Shown: positions 26,772-35,697 of the stretch, piece after piece
Layout of the letters: the number at the start of each line of letters is the position of its first letter
How positions within the stretch are numbered: the stretch's first letter is position 1
Source of the DNA: a virus
Virus record (IMG/VR): IMGVR_UViG_3300007541_000022
Coordinates: 1-63,018 of that record
Reading direction: 5' to 3' (one strand)
DNA length: 63,018 nt
Notes under the pieces: model-generated
Told to the model about the DNA's origin: nothing
Database searches by the model: none
What the model saw: only the letters and a program-made list of their open reading frames with translations
Made by a program: the position numbers and the translations under genes

Positions 26772-28337
26772 ATGAAGTTCAAAAGATTAAAAGAAAAAAT
26801 CTCACTGATTGAACATAAAATAAACAAAAGCCAAGACGATAAAAATTATATCACAGAATCGTCTATGCAAATTCCTAAAGAAATTTTATTAGAAATGAAA
26901 AAAATTGGTATTGAAAAATTACCATACTCTTATTCTGCCTTAGAAAGATTCATAGATTCAGAAACTATGGATACCCACTATAATAAACACTACAAAGGGT
27001 ATGTAAAAAAACTAAATGACGCTTTATCTAAAAGAAAAGATGGTGATTTAGAGTTAGAACAAATAATTAAAGGTATTTCTCGTTTTAACGTTACGATTAG
27101 AAATAATGCTGGAGGAGCATTTAATCACGCACTTTTTTGGAAAATGTTGTCACCTGAAAAACAAAGAGCTGAAGGTGAAATATATGACAGAATTGTTAAA
27201 GATTTTGAATCATTTTCAAAATTTAAAAAAATATTCAGTAATGAAGCGGTTAAAAATTTTGGTTCAGGGTGGACTTGGTTAATTTTAACTAAGACAGGTA
27301 ATTTAAAAATTATGTCTACACCTAATCAAGATAACCCACTAATGAACGTGGTTAAAGATGGAGGTTTTCCATTACTAGGGTTAGACCTATGGGAACATGC
27401 TTATTATTTAAAATATAGAAATAAAAGAGACGAATACATAAGAAATTTTTGGTCAGTAATTAACTGGAACTTTGTAAACGATTTATATAAGTTAAGAACA
27501 GAAAAGAAAGTTAACGAAGTAAAATTAGTTAAAGATATTATTACTGAAGGTGCGAGTGCGGGATGTAATAGAAATCAAGTACAAACATATAGAAGATTAT
27601 TTAATACCAATCCTGAGATTAAGAAAAGATTTATGTTTACCATAATGGATATTCTTAAAGAAGTTTTTTCAGAATATTGGTATGAAAAAAATCAATATGA
27701 AAAAGGACAAATGTCAGGAGTTTACGACTACGAACAAGAAGGTCGTTCAGTAATTAATAAATTAAACACAAACTATACTGCTTTTTGTACATTAGTTAAT
27801 GACATAAATCAATATTTGAGAAAATATGGGATAGATGCTATTAACTTTAATAACAAAAACCATCACCAACAGGTTCAAGAAGTTGACAGGTTAAACAAAT
27901 ATTTGATTGAATTAAGATATAGAATTTTTGATTCAGAATCATCAACATTTAAAACTCTTATGGCCGGATTAGATAAAACAAATAAATTTGGTGATAAAAG
28001 AGAAGTTGATGCCGTTGAAAATCTTAAAACTATTTTTAATACAGATAAAGTAACTAAAGTAGGAGAATTAGGTGGTGTTGATGATATGATAGGTGGTGTT
28101 GACGCTGTTGTAGAGTTACCTGATGGTGTTAAAACTATGCAAATTAAACCGTTTAACAATACAAAAAATGAAAACGGTAAAGTAACAGTTTATGGTACCG
28201 CAAACGTAAAACCATATAAAACTGACTACTTAGTATTTCACAATAATAATTTAGGAACCTTAGTTTTTAGTAATCACAACACGTTAATTATTGATGGTAG
28301 ATACGTATTTGACGAAGACTCTCAATATAATAAATAA
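26772..28337 (+). CDS. Mn/Fe superoxide dismutase domain fused to a probable PD-(D/E)XK-like domain
   Basis: Residues about 48-240 of this 521-aa protein follow E. coli SodA closely. They include PYSYSALERF, MDTHYNKHYKGYV, NNAGGAFNHALFW, FGSGWTWL, STPNQDNPLM and GLDLWEHAYYLKYRNKR. All four metal ligands are present (His69, His119, Asp205, His209), as are the second-sphere Tyr77 and Gln186. Gly at the position of FeSOD's Gln, together with Gln186, points to the Mn or cambialistic type. The enzyme should convert superoxide to O2 and H2O2. Residues 240-400 are helical and unknown. The end has GGVDAVVELPDG followed by MQIKPF (Asp444, Gln457, Lys459), like a PD-(D/E)XK nuclease core. The charged N-terminal 45 residues could be a packaging signal. 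The neighbour downstream is the neck protein gene. SOD identity is firm; the nuclease call is tentative. Confidence 0.9.
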   Translation: MKFKRLKEKISLIEHKINKSQDDKNYITESSMQIPKEILLEMKKIGIEKLPYSYSALERFIDSETMDTHYNKHYKGYVKKLNDALSKRKDGDLELEQIIKGISRFNVTIRNNAGGAFNHALFWKMLSPEKQRAEGEIYDRIVKDFESFSKFKKIFSNEAVKNFGSGWTWLILTKTGNLKIMSTPNQDNPLMNVVKDGGFPLLGLDLWEHAYYLKYRNKRDEYIRNFWSVINWNFVNDLYKLRTEKKVNEVKLVKDIITEGASAGCNRNQVQTYRRLFNTNPEIKKRFMFTIMDILKEVFSEYWYEKNQYEKGQMSGVYDYEQEGRSVINKLNTNYTAFCTLVNDINQYLRKYGIDAINFNNKNHHQQVQEVDRLNKYLIELRYRIFDSESSTFKTLMAGLDKTNKFGDKREVDAVENLKTIFNTDKVTKVGELGGVDDMIGGVDAVVELPDGVKTMQIKPFNNTKNENGKVTVYGTANVKPYKTDYLVFHNNNLGTLVFSNHNTLIIDGRYVFDEDSQYNK

Positions 28338-28356
28338 ATAATTGTTGTTTTCTTAA

Positions 28357-28364
28357 TATTTATA
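28357..28364 (+). promoter_or_regulatory. TATTTATA box upstream of the neck protein gene
   Basis: An exact TATTTATA, 13 nt before the ATG at 28378. One of the clearest examples of the recurrent element. Confidence 0.45.
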
Positions 28365-28377
28365 AAGAAAACACAAT

Positions 28378-29490
28378 ATGTCTGTAATTAACGAACCACA
28401 AAGAACCAAATTATATACGCGTGTAAAACACCTTTTAGGTGCACCAATCCGTAGTGTAGAAATTGAAGATGAAATGATGGACTCTTTATTAGAGTTATCA
28501 ATACAAGATTATGCTCAATACGTAAATGATTGGTTAATTGAATCTCAATGGACCTCATTATACGGTATGAATTTAGATGAACAATCTGTTACTCGTGCAT
28601 TTACAACTCGTTCTTTAGACTGGGAAACTCAATATACTTATGCATATTCTAAGATTGTTGGTTTACAAGCAGGTGGTGATTACGTTCTTAAAAAAGACTA
28701 TATTGACTTAGTTCCGGGTCAACAAATATATGAAATACCTAAAGGCAGAGAATTAAATGAACTTTTGTGGTTTAGTCGTGCAGAATTAGACGCAGCATTC
28801 TTTGACCCATTTATGGGTGGTTTCGGTGGATTTGGAGGTATCGGTTTAGGAGGAGCCGCAGGATTTTCTCAAATGGGTACTATGGGTAATTATTTCATAA
28901 CGCCAGCATTTGATATCTTACTAAGAATGCAAGATATTAATGTTAAAAGAAGAATTATTTCAGGTGAGTTAACTTATAGAGTTACCGCATTACCTGATGG
29001 TAAAAAGGCGGTTCACCTAATGAACGTACCTGGTGGAAAATTTGATTTTGGTAATATACAACATAACGAATATAAAGTTTGGTATTGGTATTATGATACT
29101 GAAGATAGGGAAGATTGTTTAGCAAAAAACCCTGATGTTGTTAGATTACCTTCGGACATACCTATTGATGAAATGAAGTGGGACGAATTAAATTCACCCG
29201 CACAGACATGGGTTAGAAAATGGTTTGTTTCATATGTAAAAGAAACATTAGGTAGAGTTAGAGGTAAATTTAGTGGAAATTTAAAAACACCAGATTCCGA
29301 ATTACAATTAGAATATGATTCTCTATTAACAGAGGCAAAGGACGAGAAGTCAAAACTTATGGAAGAATTGACTCAGAGGTTAGAAAGATTAAGACCTGAA
29401 AAAATGATGGAGAGAGAGGCTAATATTGCTGAAAATCTTAACAAATCTTTACAATATCGTGCAATGCCTCGCCAGATATATGTAATTTAA
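28378..29490 (+). CDS. gp13: Neck protein (gp13-like head completion protein)
   Basis: The 370-aa protein has the gp13-type layout. An N-terminal helical region (residues 1-50) is followed by a beta section with VPGQQIYEIPKGRELNELLWF (about 113-133). A C-terminal helical part has WVRKWFVSYVKETLGRVRGKFSG, then LLTEAKDEKSKLMEELTQRL. In T4, gp13 and gp14 join the filled head to the tail. A Gly/Phe-rich insert (MGGFGGFGGIGLGG, about 145-160) is unusual. It follows the SOD-fusion gene and precedes a small beta protein with a 2-nt gap. Confidence 0.72.
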   Translation: MSVINEPQRTKLYTRVKHLLGAPIRSVEIEDEMMDSLLELSIQDYAQYVNDWLIESQWTSLYGMNLDEQSVTRAFTTRSLDWETQYTYAYSKIVGLQAGGDYVLKKDYIDLVPGQQIYEIPKGRELNELLWFSRAELDAAFFDPFMGGFGGFGGIGLGGAAGFSQMGTMGNYFITPAFDILLRMQDINVKRRIISGELTYRVTALPDGKKAVHLMNVPGGKFDFGNIQHNEYKVWYWYYDTEDREDCLAKNPDVVRLPSDIPIDEMKWDELNSPAQTWVRKWFVSYVKETLGRVRGKFSGNLKTPDSELQLEYDSLLTEAKDEKSKLMEELTQRLERLRPEKMMEREANIAENLNKSLQYRAMPRQIYVI

Positions 29491-29492
29491 AA

Positions 29493-29825
29493 ATGGGAAT
29501 AACAAAGTCATATCCTGTAACTAAAATAATAAACGGTAAGGAAATTATTACGTCAGATAGTATTATTTGTACAAGTTCAACATATACTACAAATGGAGAA
29601 AGTGCGATAATACTTAAAAGTCAAAATCCCTGCACTGTTATTTTAGACGAAACTACAACTGACCACATAACCATTAAAGCAATGTGTGAAGTCACTGTAA
29701 AAACAGACAAACTTATCGATGATGAATATGAAGAAATTCAACTCGATAAGTTTGCATCTATAGAATTAAGATATATTGTTAACGGATGGTATGTTATGTC
29801 ATCAGACGGGTTAAAAAATTCTTAA
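29493..29825 (+). CDS. Small beta-rich protein, probably virion-associated
   Basis: The 110-aa protein is not assigned. It is predicted to be all beta: alternating strands (SAIILKSQNPCTVILDE, HITIKAMCEVTVKT) and a C-terminal SIELRYIVNGWYVMSSDG. The closing xxWYVxSSDG pattern recurs in small phage capsid or tail appendage proteins. It begins 2 nt after the neck gene and overlaps the stop codon of the convergent DNA polymerase gene by 4 nt, leaving no room for a terminator between them. Confidence 0.7.
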   Translation: MGITKSYPVTKIINGKEIITSDSIICTSSTYTTNGESAIILKSQNPCTVILDETTTDHITIKAMCEVTVKTDKLIDDEYEEIQLDKFASIELRYIVNGWYVMSSDGLKNS

Positions 29826-32749
29826 TCGTCTATTAAGGAATATAAGTTACCATCGTCATCTAAAGCGTATTCTTTAGTTTCTTTAACTGTGGTTACCTCA
29901 ATACCATCCATAATTAATTTATTTTTCTTTACATAATCTAAATTAACTAAATCAATAGTTTCATCTAAGTACATGTAGTATGGGTCAATACCTGTGTGTT
30001 GCCAAAAATCAACTTCAGTATCAGATAGAGTCAAAACCTCCTCCAAAGTATCTTGGTCACCATCTCTACGAGGATACCCTCTAACCAATTCAGTTTGTGT
30101 TTTAGTAAAGAATGGTCTATCTGAAGGGTCTTCAACTAAAATTTCATCACGAATATCAGGATGAAAAACAACTATTAATGGTTCAATCCTTTTATTAAAT
30201 GCCGACAAATATCGAGATATATTGTATTCACCTAATTTATTAGGTTCATTTGTAATATCTTTTTCATCAATCAAATAACAATTTAAAACAACTTCAACAC
30301 CATCGGGTGGCATTGTTTTACCATGTTCTGCTCTATATTGTTTTTTCTCAGCGGCAGTTGATGACCAAGTATTTTTCTTTTGAACATCACCGTGAGACTT
30401 TTTTTCACCGTTATTAACATAATAAATGGTATCTCCAAGACCAACGGGTAGATTATGTTTAATTGCCAACTCCATATGTGCCTGTCGAGACATTAAAGAA
30501 CCTGATTTTGTTTTTTTAGTTATATGAAGTTTATATTCTTTAATAGATTGTTTTATACGAGCCTTATTGGCGATTTTCGCAATAGGTATTTGTTTGTTAT
30601 AGATTAAATCAACATATTCATAATAGTAATCTAAGAATTCATGACCCTTACCATCCAATAACATTCGTAGACCTTTATCCAAAAACTCAGCAACATATGT
30701 TGGTAATTTTTTAGATTTAATAGTATTACCCGTAAGTTTTACTTTACCTTTATCTGTAAGAAGTGCGTAATTCTTACGAGCTACATTAATCGTGGCGGGC
30801 CATTGACCGTCAGTATCCAATCCCATTTCACCTCTCATAAAAGTATCGTTATATTCAGCAACATCCGCTTCAGAACCCCAATACTCCTTACCTTCATCTA
30901 CTAAGTCGTTTAATCCTTGACCAATATATGAGTGACTATCTCTACCTTCAGGTACTGAAAAGTTTACACCGTCAGTATCCATAACCAAAGGTTTATATCC
31001 ACGTTGCATAAACCACATAATCATTTGACGAAGATATTGTCGTCCTGTACATGTAATTTGTTCACCCATATCCATATCACCCCATGGAAATACCTGAGGA
31101 GCAGATAAGGAACCAAAGAATGCGTTAATGAAAATTTTAATAGGTAACTGTTTACGGTTATACTTTAAAGATTCCTTTGGATTGGTTTCATATAAATCAC
31201 CCGCAAGTTTTTTGTATTTAATACGAGTATCACGGAAATACTTCAACATACTCTTCATCGCCCCCGTAACATCACATTTCGGGAAAACATCGTGAACCAA
31301 CTGAATAGATGGGTATAGTGATGAGTAGTCAAGTTTTAATACGTTAGTTGAATAACCAACCGCCAAGAGTCGTGACAACCCACCGGTAAATGGTCGTTTT
31401 TCACCTTTTTTAGGAATTGCAAGATTATTCTTATACGACCACGCAGCCATAATCATTTTCCATAATGTTGCGGTACCCATAGTTGATAGTCTTTCATATG
31501 TTGTAGGAACCAACTTTGATAGTAGGAAGTTTGCTTGATTGAACTCTTCATCTACCACCATCGTCTCCCAAATATCATCATATAGGTATCGTTCAATAAT
31601 GTAGTTACCATTAACAATTTCATAGTGACCAGGGAATCGCTCCATCAGGTTTTCTGTGCCTGGTGCTCCGACTTCTTTATACCCACCTGACTTTGGATTA
31701 AAATAGTAATCCTTATTGTCAAAATAAATTTTACCAATCTTATCACCCTGAACATACACTCGGTTTTCTTTTTCTGCTCCGATAAATTGGGTGATGTACT
31801 TAAGTCCCCAACTCTTAATGTCTGAGTTGATAGCTTGCGCTCTACGAACCGCGTGTGCAATATCAACGATATTATAACCCCACATCATAGTTTGTGTGTA
31901 GGGTTCCATTTCATTGGCAAGTTTTAACATACCCTCTTTTTGTTTTAAAGATTGTTGAGGGTTTAGTGTTTTAGCAATCTTTTTTGGGTTGAGTCCTAAA
32001 ATTTCTGCTCTGCGTAAGATAAATGGAAAATCGAAGAACGCCGAGTTATATCCACCAATAAGGGTGGGTTTAAGATACGCAATAGTATCAAAGAACTCTA
32101 TAATTACCTTTCTTTCTTCTTCATCGTTTTCACATGCAATAACTTTTTCAAAACCTTTATTGTCCTTCATTCCGATAAGGAATATTCTACTGTCCTCAGG
32201 TGATAAACCTGTGGTCTCAATATCGAATACGAATCTATGAACTTCATCGTATTCGTCAAATCCTTTAAATAATCGTTTATTTTTTTGGACTAAGTATTGT
32301 TCAGTCGGTGGAAGTACCATAATATGGTCGGAGTTTCCTCTACCCCAAGGGTCAAGACCTCCACCTTTAAAAAAGTTAATTAGATTACTATATGTTTTGG
32401 TGGACTTAACCAAATACTTAAGACCTTCTTCCATACGTTCATCGTTATGGGTGTCTAATTTTTCTATAATAATGCCATTTTCTGACATTGCTTTTTTCTG
32501 AGCAAGTTTTGAACCACCATAAAAATTTAAACCTCTTAGGTCTCCAACCCACGCAAATGGAATAAATGTGTCTGATTTAATAACTTTACCCTGCTCAGGG
32601 TGTTGAATAATTTTGAATATTTTTCCTGAAGCGTAATCATATTCTAACGCCACGATATATTTTTCAGGGTCCTCTCCGAGGAGGAAATCTTCAATTTCTT
32701 TTTGTGATACCATAATATTTGTTTTTTTCGTCTGAGACATTATACTCAC
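29822..32749 (-). CDS. gp43: Family B DNA polymerase (gp43-like)
   Basis: The 975-aa replicative polymerase has proofreading motifs Exo I FDIETTG (Asp176, Glu178), Exo II GGYNSAFFDFP (about 232-242) and Exo III YLYDDIWET (about 388-396). Its polymerase motifs are A LKLDYSSLYPSI (Asp474), B NRKQLPIKIFINAFFGSL (531-548) and C MDTDG (Asp591, Asp593). It is slightly longer than T4 gp43 (898 aa). The first ATG (32749) lies at a hairpin; a second in-frame ATG at 32713 (MVSQKEIEDF) is an equally plausible start and would free the hairpin as a leader. A host-like promoter lies at 32785-32817. Confidence 0.96.
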   Translation of the reverse strand: MSIMSQTKKTNIMVSQKEIEDFLLGEDPEKYIVALEYDYASGKIFKIIQHPEQGKVIKSDTFIPFAWVGDLRGLNFYGGSKLAQKKAMSENGIIIEKLDTHNDERMEEGLKYLVKSTKTYSNLINFFKGGGLDPWGRGNSDHIMVLPPTEQYLVQKNKRLFKGFDEYDEVHRFVFDIETTGLSPEDSRIFLIGMKDNKGFEKVIACENDEEERKVIIEFFDTIAYLKPTLIGGYNSAFFDFPFILRRAEILGLNPKKIAKTLNPQQSLKQKEGMLKLANEMEPYTQTMMWGYNIVDIAHAVRRAQAINSDIKSWGLKYITQFIGAEKENRVYVQGDKIGKIYFDNKDYYFNPKSGGYKEVGAPGTENLMERFPGHYEIVNGNYIIERYLYDDIWETMVVDEEFNQANFLLSKLVPTTYERLSTMGTATLWKMIMAAWSYKNNLAIPKKGEKRPFTGGLSRLLAVGYSTNVLKLDYSSLYPSIQLVHDVFPKCDVTGAMKSMLKYFRDTRIKYKKLAGDLYETNPKESLKYNRKQLPIKIFINAFFGSLSAPQVFPWGDMDMGEQITCTGRQYLRQMIMWFMQRGYKPLVMDTDGVNFSVPEGRDSHSYIGQGLNDLVDEGKEYWGSEADVAEYNDTFMRGEMGLDTDGQWPATINVARKNYALLTDKGKVKLTGNTIKSKKLPTYVAEFLDKGLRMLLDGKGHEFLDYYYEYVDLIYNKQIPIAKIANKARIKQSIKEYKLHITKKTKSGSLMSRQAHMELAIKHNLPVGLGDTIYYVNNGEKKSHGDVQKKNTWSSTAAEKKQYRAEHGKTMPPDGVEVVLNCYLIDEKDITNEPNKLGEYNISRYLSAFNKRIEPLIVVFHPDIRDEILVEDPSDRPFFTKTQTELVRGYPRRDGDQDTLEEVLTLSDTEVDFWQHTGIDPYYMYLDETIDLVNLDYVKKNKLIMDGIEVTTVKETKEYALDDDGNLYSLIDD

Positions 32750-32764
32750 ATCGTTTTGATGTGA
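32746..32764 (-). promoter_or_regulatory. Hairpin at the DNA polymerase start (candidate translational operator)
   Basis: A 7-bp stem (TCACATC / GATGTGA) with a 5-nt loop overlaps the first ATG of the polymerase gene. T4 and RB69 gp43 repress their own translation by binding a hairpin at this place, so an analogous operator is plausible. The loop sequence differs, so this is inferred from position only. Confidence 0.35.
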
Positions 32765-32784
32765 TTACTCTTTGACACTTAAAA

Positions 32785-32817
32785 CAAATAATAATGGAAA
32801 TTTAAATCTTTGTCAAA
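32785..32817 (-). promoter_or_regulatory. Host-like promoter upstream of DNA polymerase
   Basis: On the minus strand TTTGACA is followed, 20 nt after its TTTG, by TATTATTTG. This is near the Bacteroidota consensus TTTG-N19/20-TAnnTTTG. The upstream half shares CATTTGACA with the gp32 promoter. It overlaps the stop of the adjacent BppU-like gene. Confidence 0.45.
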
Positions 32818-33166
32818 TGATATTGATGTAAAGATTTTCTCTAATTGGTGCAATTAATTCCCCCATCGAATTTACAATATGGAACTCACCAATGAAACGA
32901 CCCTTGTTTTTTGTATCTCGTTTACTCCATTTATAATAAATGTAATATTCTTTTGGGGCATCAGGATTTTGTTGAATCTTTTCTGTGATGTAAGCGTTGT
33001 TCATTAAAACTTTTGGAATACCATTGCTCTCGTCTTTCATAGTAAAACGAATAGTAGCAGTATCGAGGTCGGCATCAAATATTTTATTGGCATTTGTTCT
33101 ACCGTCTTTTACTACTTGCATCTTTAAGATGGGTAACTCACTATTTTGTTTAATAAAAAATTCCAT
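32813..33166 (-). CDS. BppU-N-like baseplate/fibre-associated protein, copy 2
   Basis: Starting at the internal ATG (33166) the protein is 117 aa (MEFFIKQNSELPILKMQV...). This start sits 1 nt after the upstream stop and matches the start of the paralogue, so the longer reading from 33205 is rejected. The order is MEFFIKQNS, a polar strand (KMQVVKDGR), ATIRFTMKD, a variable loop, YYIYYKW, then GRFIGEFHIV and a closing YINII. This matches the beta-sandwich of BppU-type baseplate upper protein N-terminal domains. It is a tandem duplicate of the next gene (about 40 % identical by eye) and probably forms part of the host-binding apparatus. Confidence 0.68.
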   Translation of the reverse strand: MEFFIKQNSELPILKMQVVKDGRTNANKIFDADLDTATIRFTMKDESNGIPKVLMNNAYITEKIQQNPDAPKEYYIYYKWSKRDTKNKGRFIGEFHIVNSMGELIAPIRENLYINII

Positions 33167-33167
33167 A

Positions 33168-33563
33168 TTATATTCTGTTTGGTCTACAACATAAATCAGG
33201 GACACTTATTGAATCTCTGACATTTATAAATAGTTTCTTTCTTAAAGGCAATATAATCTCACCCTGTTCGTTAGATATTTTAAACTCACCAATATAGCGA
33301 CCAGGTTTTCTCGTCTCATGTGAACTTAACTGATAATAGACATAATATTCAACTTCAGGACTATCACCTGTTGCTTCTTTTACCATTGTCTGAGCGGCTT
33401 TATTCACCACATAATATTTTTCAGTTTCTTCGTCCCACATACTAAAAGTAATAGTCGATGTATTTGTTAAGTTATCAAACTCACGAAAATCAACACGACC
33501 ATCCTTTATTATTTGGACTTTTACTATCGGTAAGGTACTATTTTTTCTTATAAAAAATTCCAT
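33168..33563 (-). CDS. BppU-N-like baseplate/fibre-associated protein, copy 1
   Basis: The 131-aa protein has the same MEFFIRKNS-TLPIVKVQI start, the STITFSMWDEE strand, YYVYYQLSS, GRYIGEFKI and LFINV as its neighbour. It carries an extra Cys-containing C-terminus (DLCCRP). The fold fits the BppU N-terminal, Ig-like domain that joins receptor-binding parts to the baseplate. It overlaps the 692-aa structural gene's stop by 1 nt, so the three genes form one unit. Confidence 0.68.
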   Translation of the reverse strand: MEFFIRKNSTLPIVKVQIIKDGRVDFREFDNLTNTSTITFSMWDEETEKYYVVNKAAQTMVKEATGDSPEVEYYVYYQLSSHETRKPGRYIGEFKISNEQGEIILPLRKKLFINVRDSISVPDLCCRPNRI

Positions 33564-35641
33564 TATGCTACAGGTGTTACATTAAAATTTGGGTCACAAT
33601 CAGTCTCAGATATATTGAAACCAAAGTCACAAGTTATTTCATTAGATACAAAGTCAAAGTTACATGCGGCTTCTTCAATGTTAAAGTTAAAGAAACAACC
33701 TAATAGACATGGATAACAGTTAGAACACCAAAAATCATATAAATCAAATCTAGATTTTAATAATCTTGCATTATGCTGTATTTGTGGTGTACTTAATGGT
33801 TCGGTATACATTCTAAATTGTGATATACCACCCATAAAAGTCCCTCCAAAATTAGGCTCCATAATAATATCGGTGGTTAAACCTGAAAGTGAAGTGCCCG
33901 ATAAAACTTCATTTGGCATCGATTCAGGGTCCTGTATATATGGGCCGTCAGTTGATGTACATGCACTAAACATTAAACTTTCCCTAAGACCTTGAGTTCC
34001 CCCACCCCAACTAATATTAAAAGGTACCCCAAGCTGTTTTTCTTTTTGAGTATTTAATTCACGAGGAATAATCTCTTCAAAGTCTTCAATAACCATAAAG
34101 AGATATCCATTAACATAAAGTTTTAACAAACCTTTTCTTTTGTCTTTTTCTCTTAACCATTTACGATTAAGTTCTGTAATATTTGTTAATTTTTCTTTTG
34201 TTGAACCAATATGTGTTTGTGGAGGCATAATAAGATTTGGAGACGCACCATTTATTGATGATGGGTATAGTAACTCCCTTATATCGCCAAGACCTCCCCA
34301 ATTTATTAAATCACAACCCTCAAGAGTTTCATACCTCTCAAAGACTGCTGAAATCATAACCCATCTTTCTTCTGTATTTGCAGTTAAACACACTAAACTA
34401 TCATAACCACAATCATCATAAATTCCTCTAATGGAACATATTTCATTAACACAATACCCTGATGAGTATGTTAACCCTGTCGTACCACAACTACCCGTTG
34501 TTATACAATCACCAGTTAATTTTATATACTTAACACATAAATGTGGATTTTTTGGGTCCCCATCTAACCTTATTGTCATTGCGTTTGAAAATACATCTTT
34601 ACCTGGGTCAACAGGTGGATTTATTACCTCAGTATTGTATCCACCGCAATTACTGATATTATGATGAACAGTAGTTGCGGTCGTTGGAAAAACATTAAAA
34701 CAGTTTGAATTTGTAACTCCTGTATCGGAACACGCACAAGTTTTTATACATTCGGTTAATCCTGATGTTACTCTAATATATTTCCAATCGGTTACATTAC
34801 CCACCACATCAATACCAAAATCACATTTAAAGGTATTCACTGTTTGAACATCTCCTGACGCAGGATGATAATATTTGTTTTCCGCTCTTGCACCAAAGAA
34901 AAAGAACATACCTGAATTATCAGGATAAACATCATTTAAATAAACTTCTGAAGGTTGAATTTCATACTCATCTCTTTGTCTAGGTTTAATGACTGTTTCC
35001 ATCGTCCAACCTTTATTAACTCTTTCAGGAAATACTTCATAATCGTAACCATACAACTTATAAAAACCTTGGTAGAATCCTCCATACAATTCGTTATAAT
35101 AACCTGCGTTACTATCTTCTTTAGAGACTATATTATATATTGTTTTTGAATTTCCTGAAAATCTATGGTTTGGCCAATCAGCATATGAAGTTACTGGATG
35201 TAATTTTAATCTTCGGTCGTAGTAATGAGGGTTAAATTTTTCAAAGTCATTTATACCCATAGTAAAAGTAATACTTTCACCTGACATCTTATTATATAAA
35301 CCATTATCGGTCGCAGTTAAACCTATATCACATAAAGTGGTTGCGGTCTTACAAAATAAATCTTCATTATTTGGATTATAATAATTTTTAGAAATTACAG
35401 TATTACCTGTGTAGTTAACGTTCCATAATAAAGTCATTTTTTGATTAGATAGTAATGAATTTAAATCAATGTTAACCGGTAGTCTATTACCATCATTTTC
35501 AGCAATAATATTATTTGAGAATACGACTTCTTCATCGTAATCTCTTTCGTCCGACGCTAAAGTTAAATCAAAATAACTACTGTTATCTAACTTAATATCG
35601 TACCTATTGAAATAGTAATTATTAATATTCTGACTAGCCAT
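33563..35641 (-). CDS. Cys-rich structural protein with concanavalin/LamG-like region
   Basis: The 692-aa protein is not assigned to a named family. Its C-terminal half has lectin-like elements: KGLLKLYVNGYLFMVIEDFE, a GGG turn, and GGISQFRMYTEPLSTPQIQHN. This is the pattern of LamG/concanavalin-like domains at the end of phage appendage proteins. It contains about 24 Cys residues, many in a cluster near the C-terminus (WCSNCYPCLLGCFF) and in CACSDTG-type turns, which is very unusual for a phage protein. It precedes the two BppU-like genes and so is probably a baseplate or fibre component with disulfides or bound metal. Confidence 0.6.
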   Translation of the reverse strand: MASQNINNYYFNRYDIKLDNSSYFDLTLASDERDYDEEVVFSNNIIAENDGNRLPVNIDLNSLLSNQKMTLLWNVNYTGNTVISKNYYNPNNEDLFCKTATTLCDIGLTATDNGLYNKMSGESITFTMGINDFEKFNPHYYDRRLKLHPVTSYADWPNHRFSGNSKTIYNIVSKEDSNAGYYNELYGGFYQGFYKLYGYDYEVFPERVNKGWTMETVIKPRQRDEYEIQPSEVYLNDVYPDNSGMFFFFGARAENKYYHPASGDVQTVNTFKCDFGIDVVGNVTDWKYIRVTSGLTECIKTCACSDTGVTNSNCFNVFPTTATTVHHNISNCGGYNTEVINPPVDPGKDVFSNAMTIRLDGDPKNPHLCVKYIKLTGDCITTGSCGTTGLTYSSGYCVNEICSIRGIYDDCGYDSLVCLTANTEERWVMISAVFERYETLEGCDLINWGGLGDIRELLYPSSINGASPNLIMPPQTHIGSTKEKLTNITELNRKWLREKDKRKGLLKLYVNGYLFMVIEDFEEIIPRELNTQKEKQLGVPFNISWGGGTQGLRESLMFSACTSTDGPYIQDPESMPNEVLSGTSLSGLTTDIIMEPNFGGTFMGGISQFRMYTEPLSTPQIQHNARLLKSRFDLYDFWCSNCYPCLLGCFFNFNIEEAACNFDFVSNEITCDFGFNISETDCDPNFNVTPVA

Positions 35642-35675
35642 GAATGGTTTTTATAGATAAATACTTTGTTCGGAG

Positions 35676-35683
35676 TATTTATA
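35676..35683 (+). promoter_or_regulatory. TATTTATA box upstream of the 35698 gene
   Basis: An exact TATTTATA, 14 nt before the ATG at 35698. It argues for the shorter start of that gene, since the longer reading from 35644 would overlap the box. Confidence 0.4.
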
Positions 35684-35697
35684 GTAAAAAAGAATCT

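Noticed and set aside
33167-33205. Longer start of the second BppU-like gene
   Set aside because: It overlaps the upstream paralogue's end, while the internal MEFFIK start aligns with the paralogue's MEFFIR.
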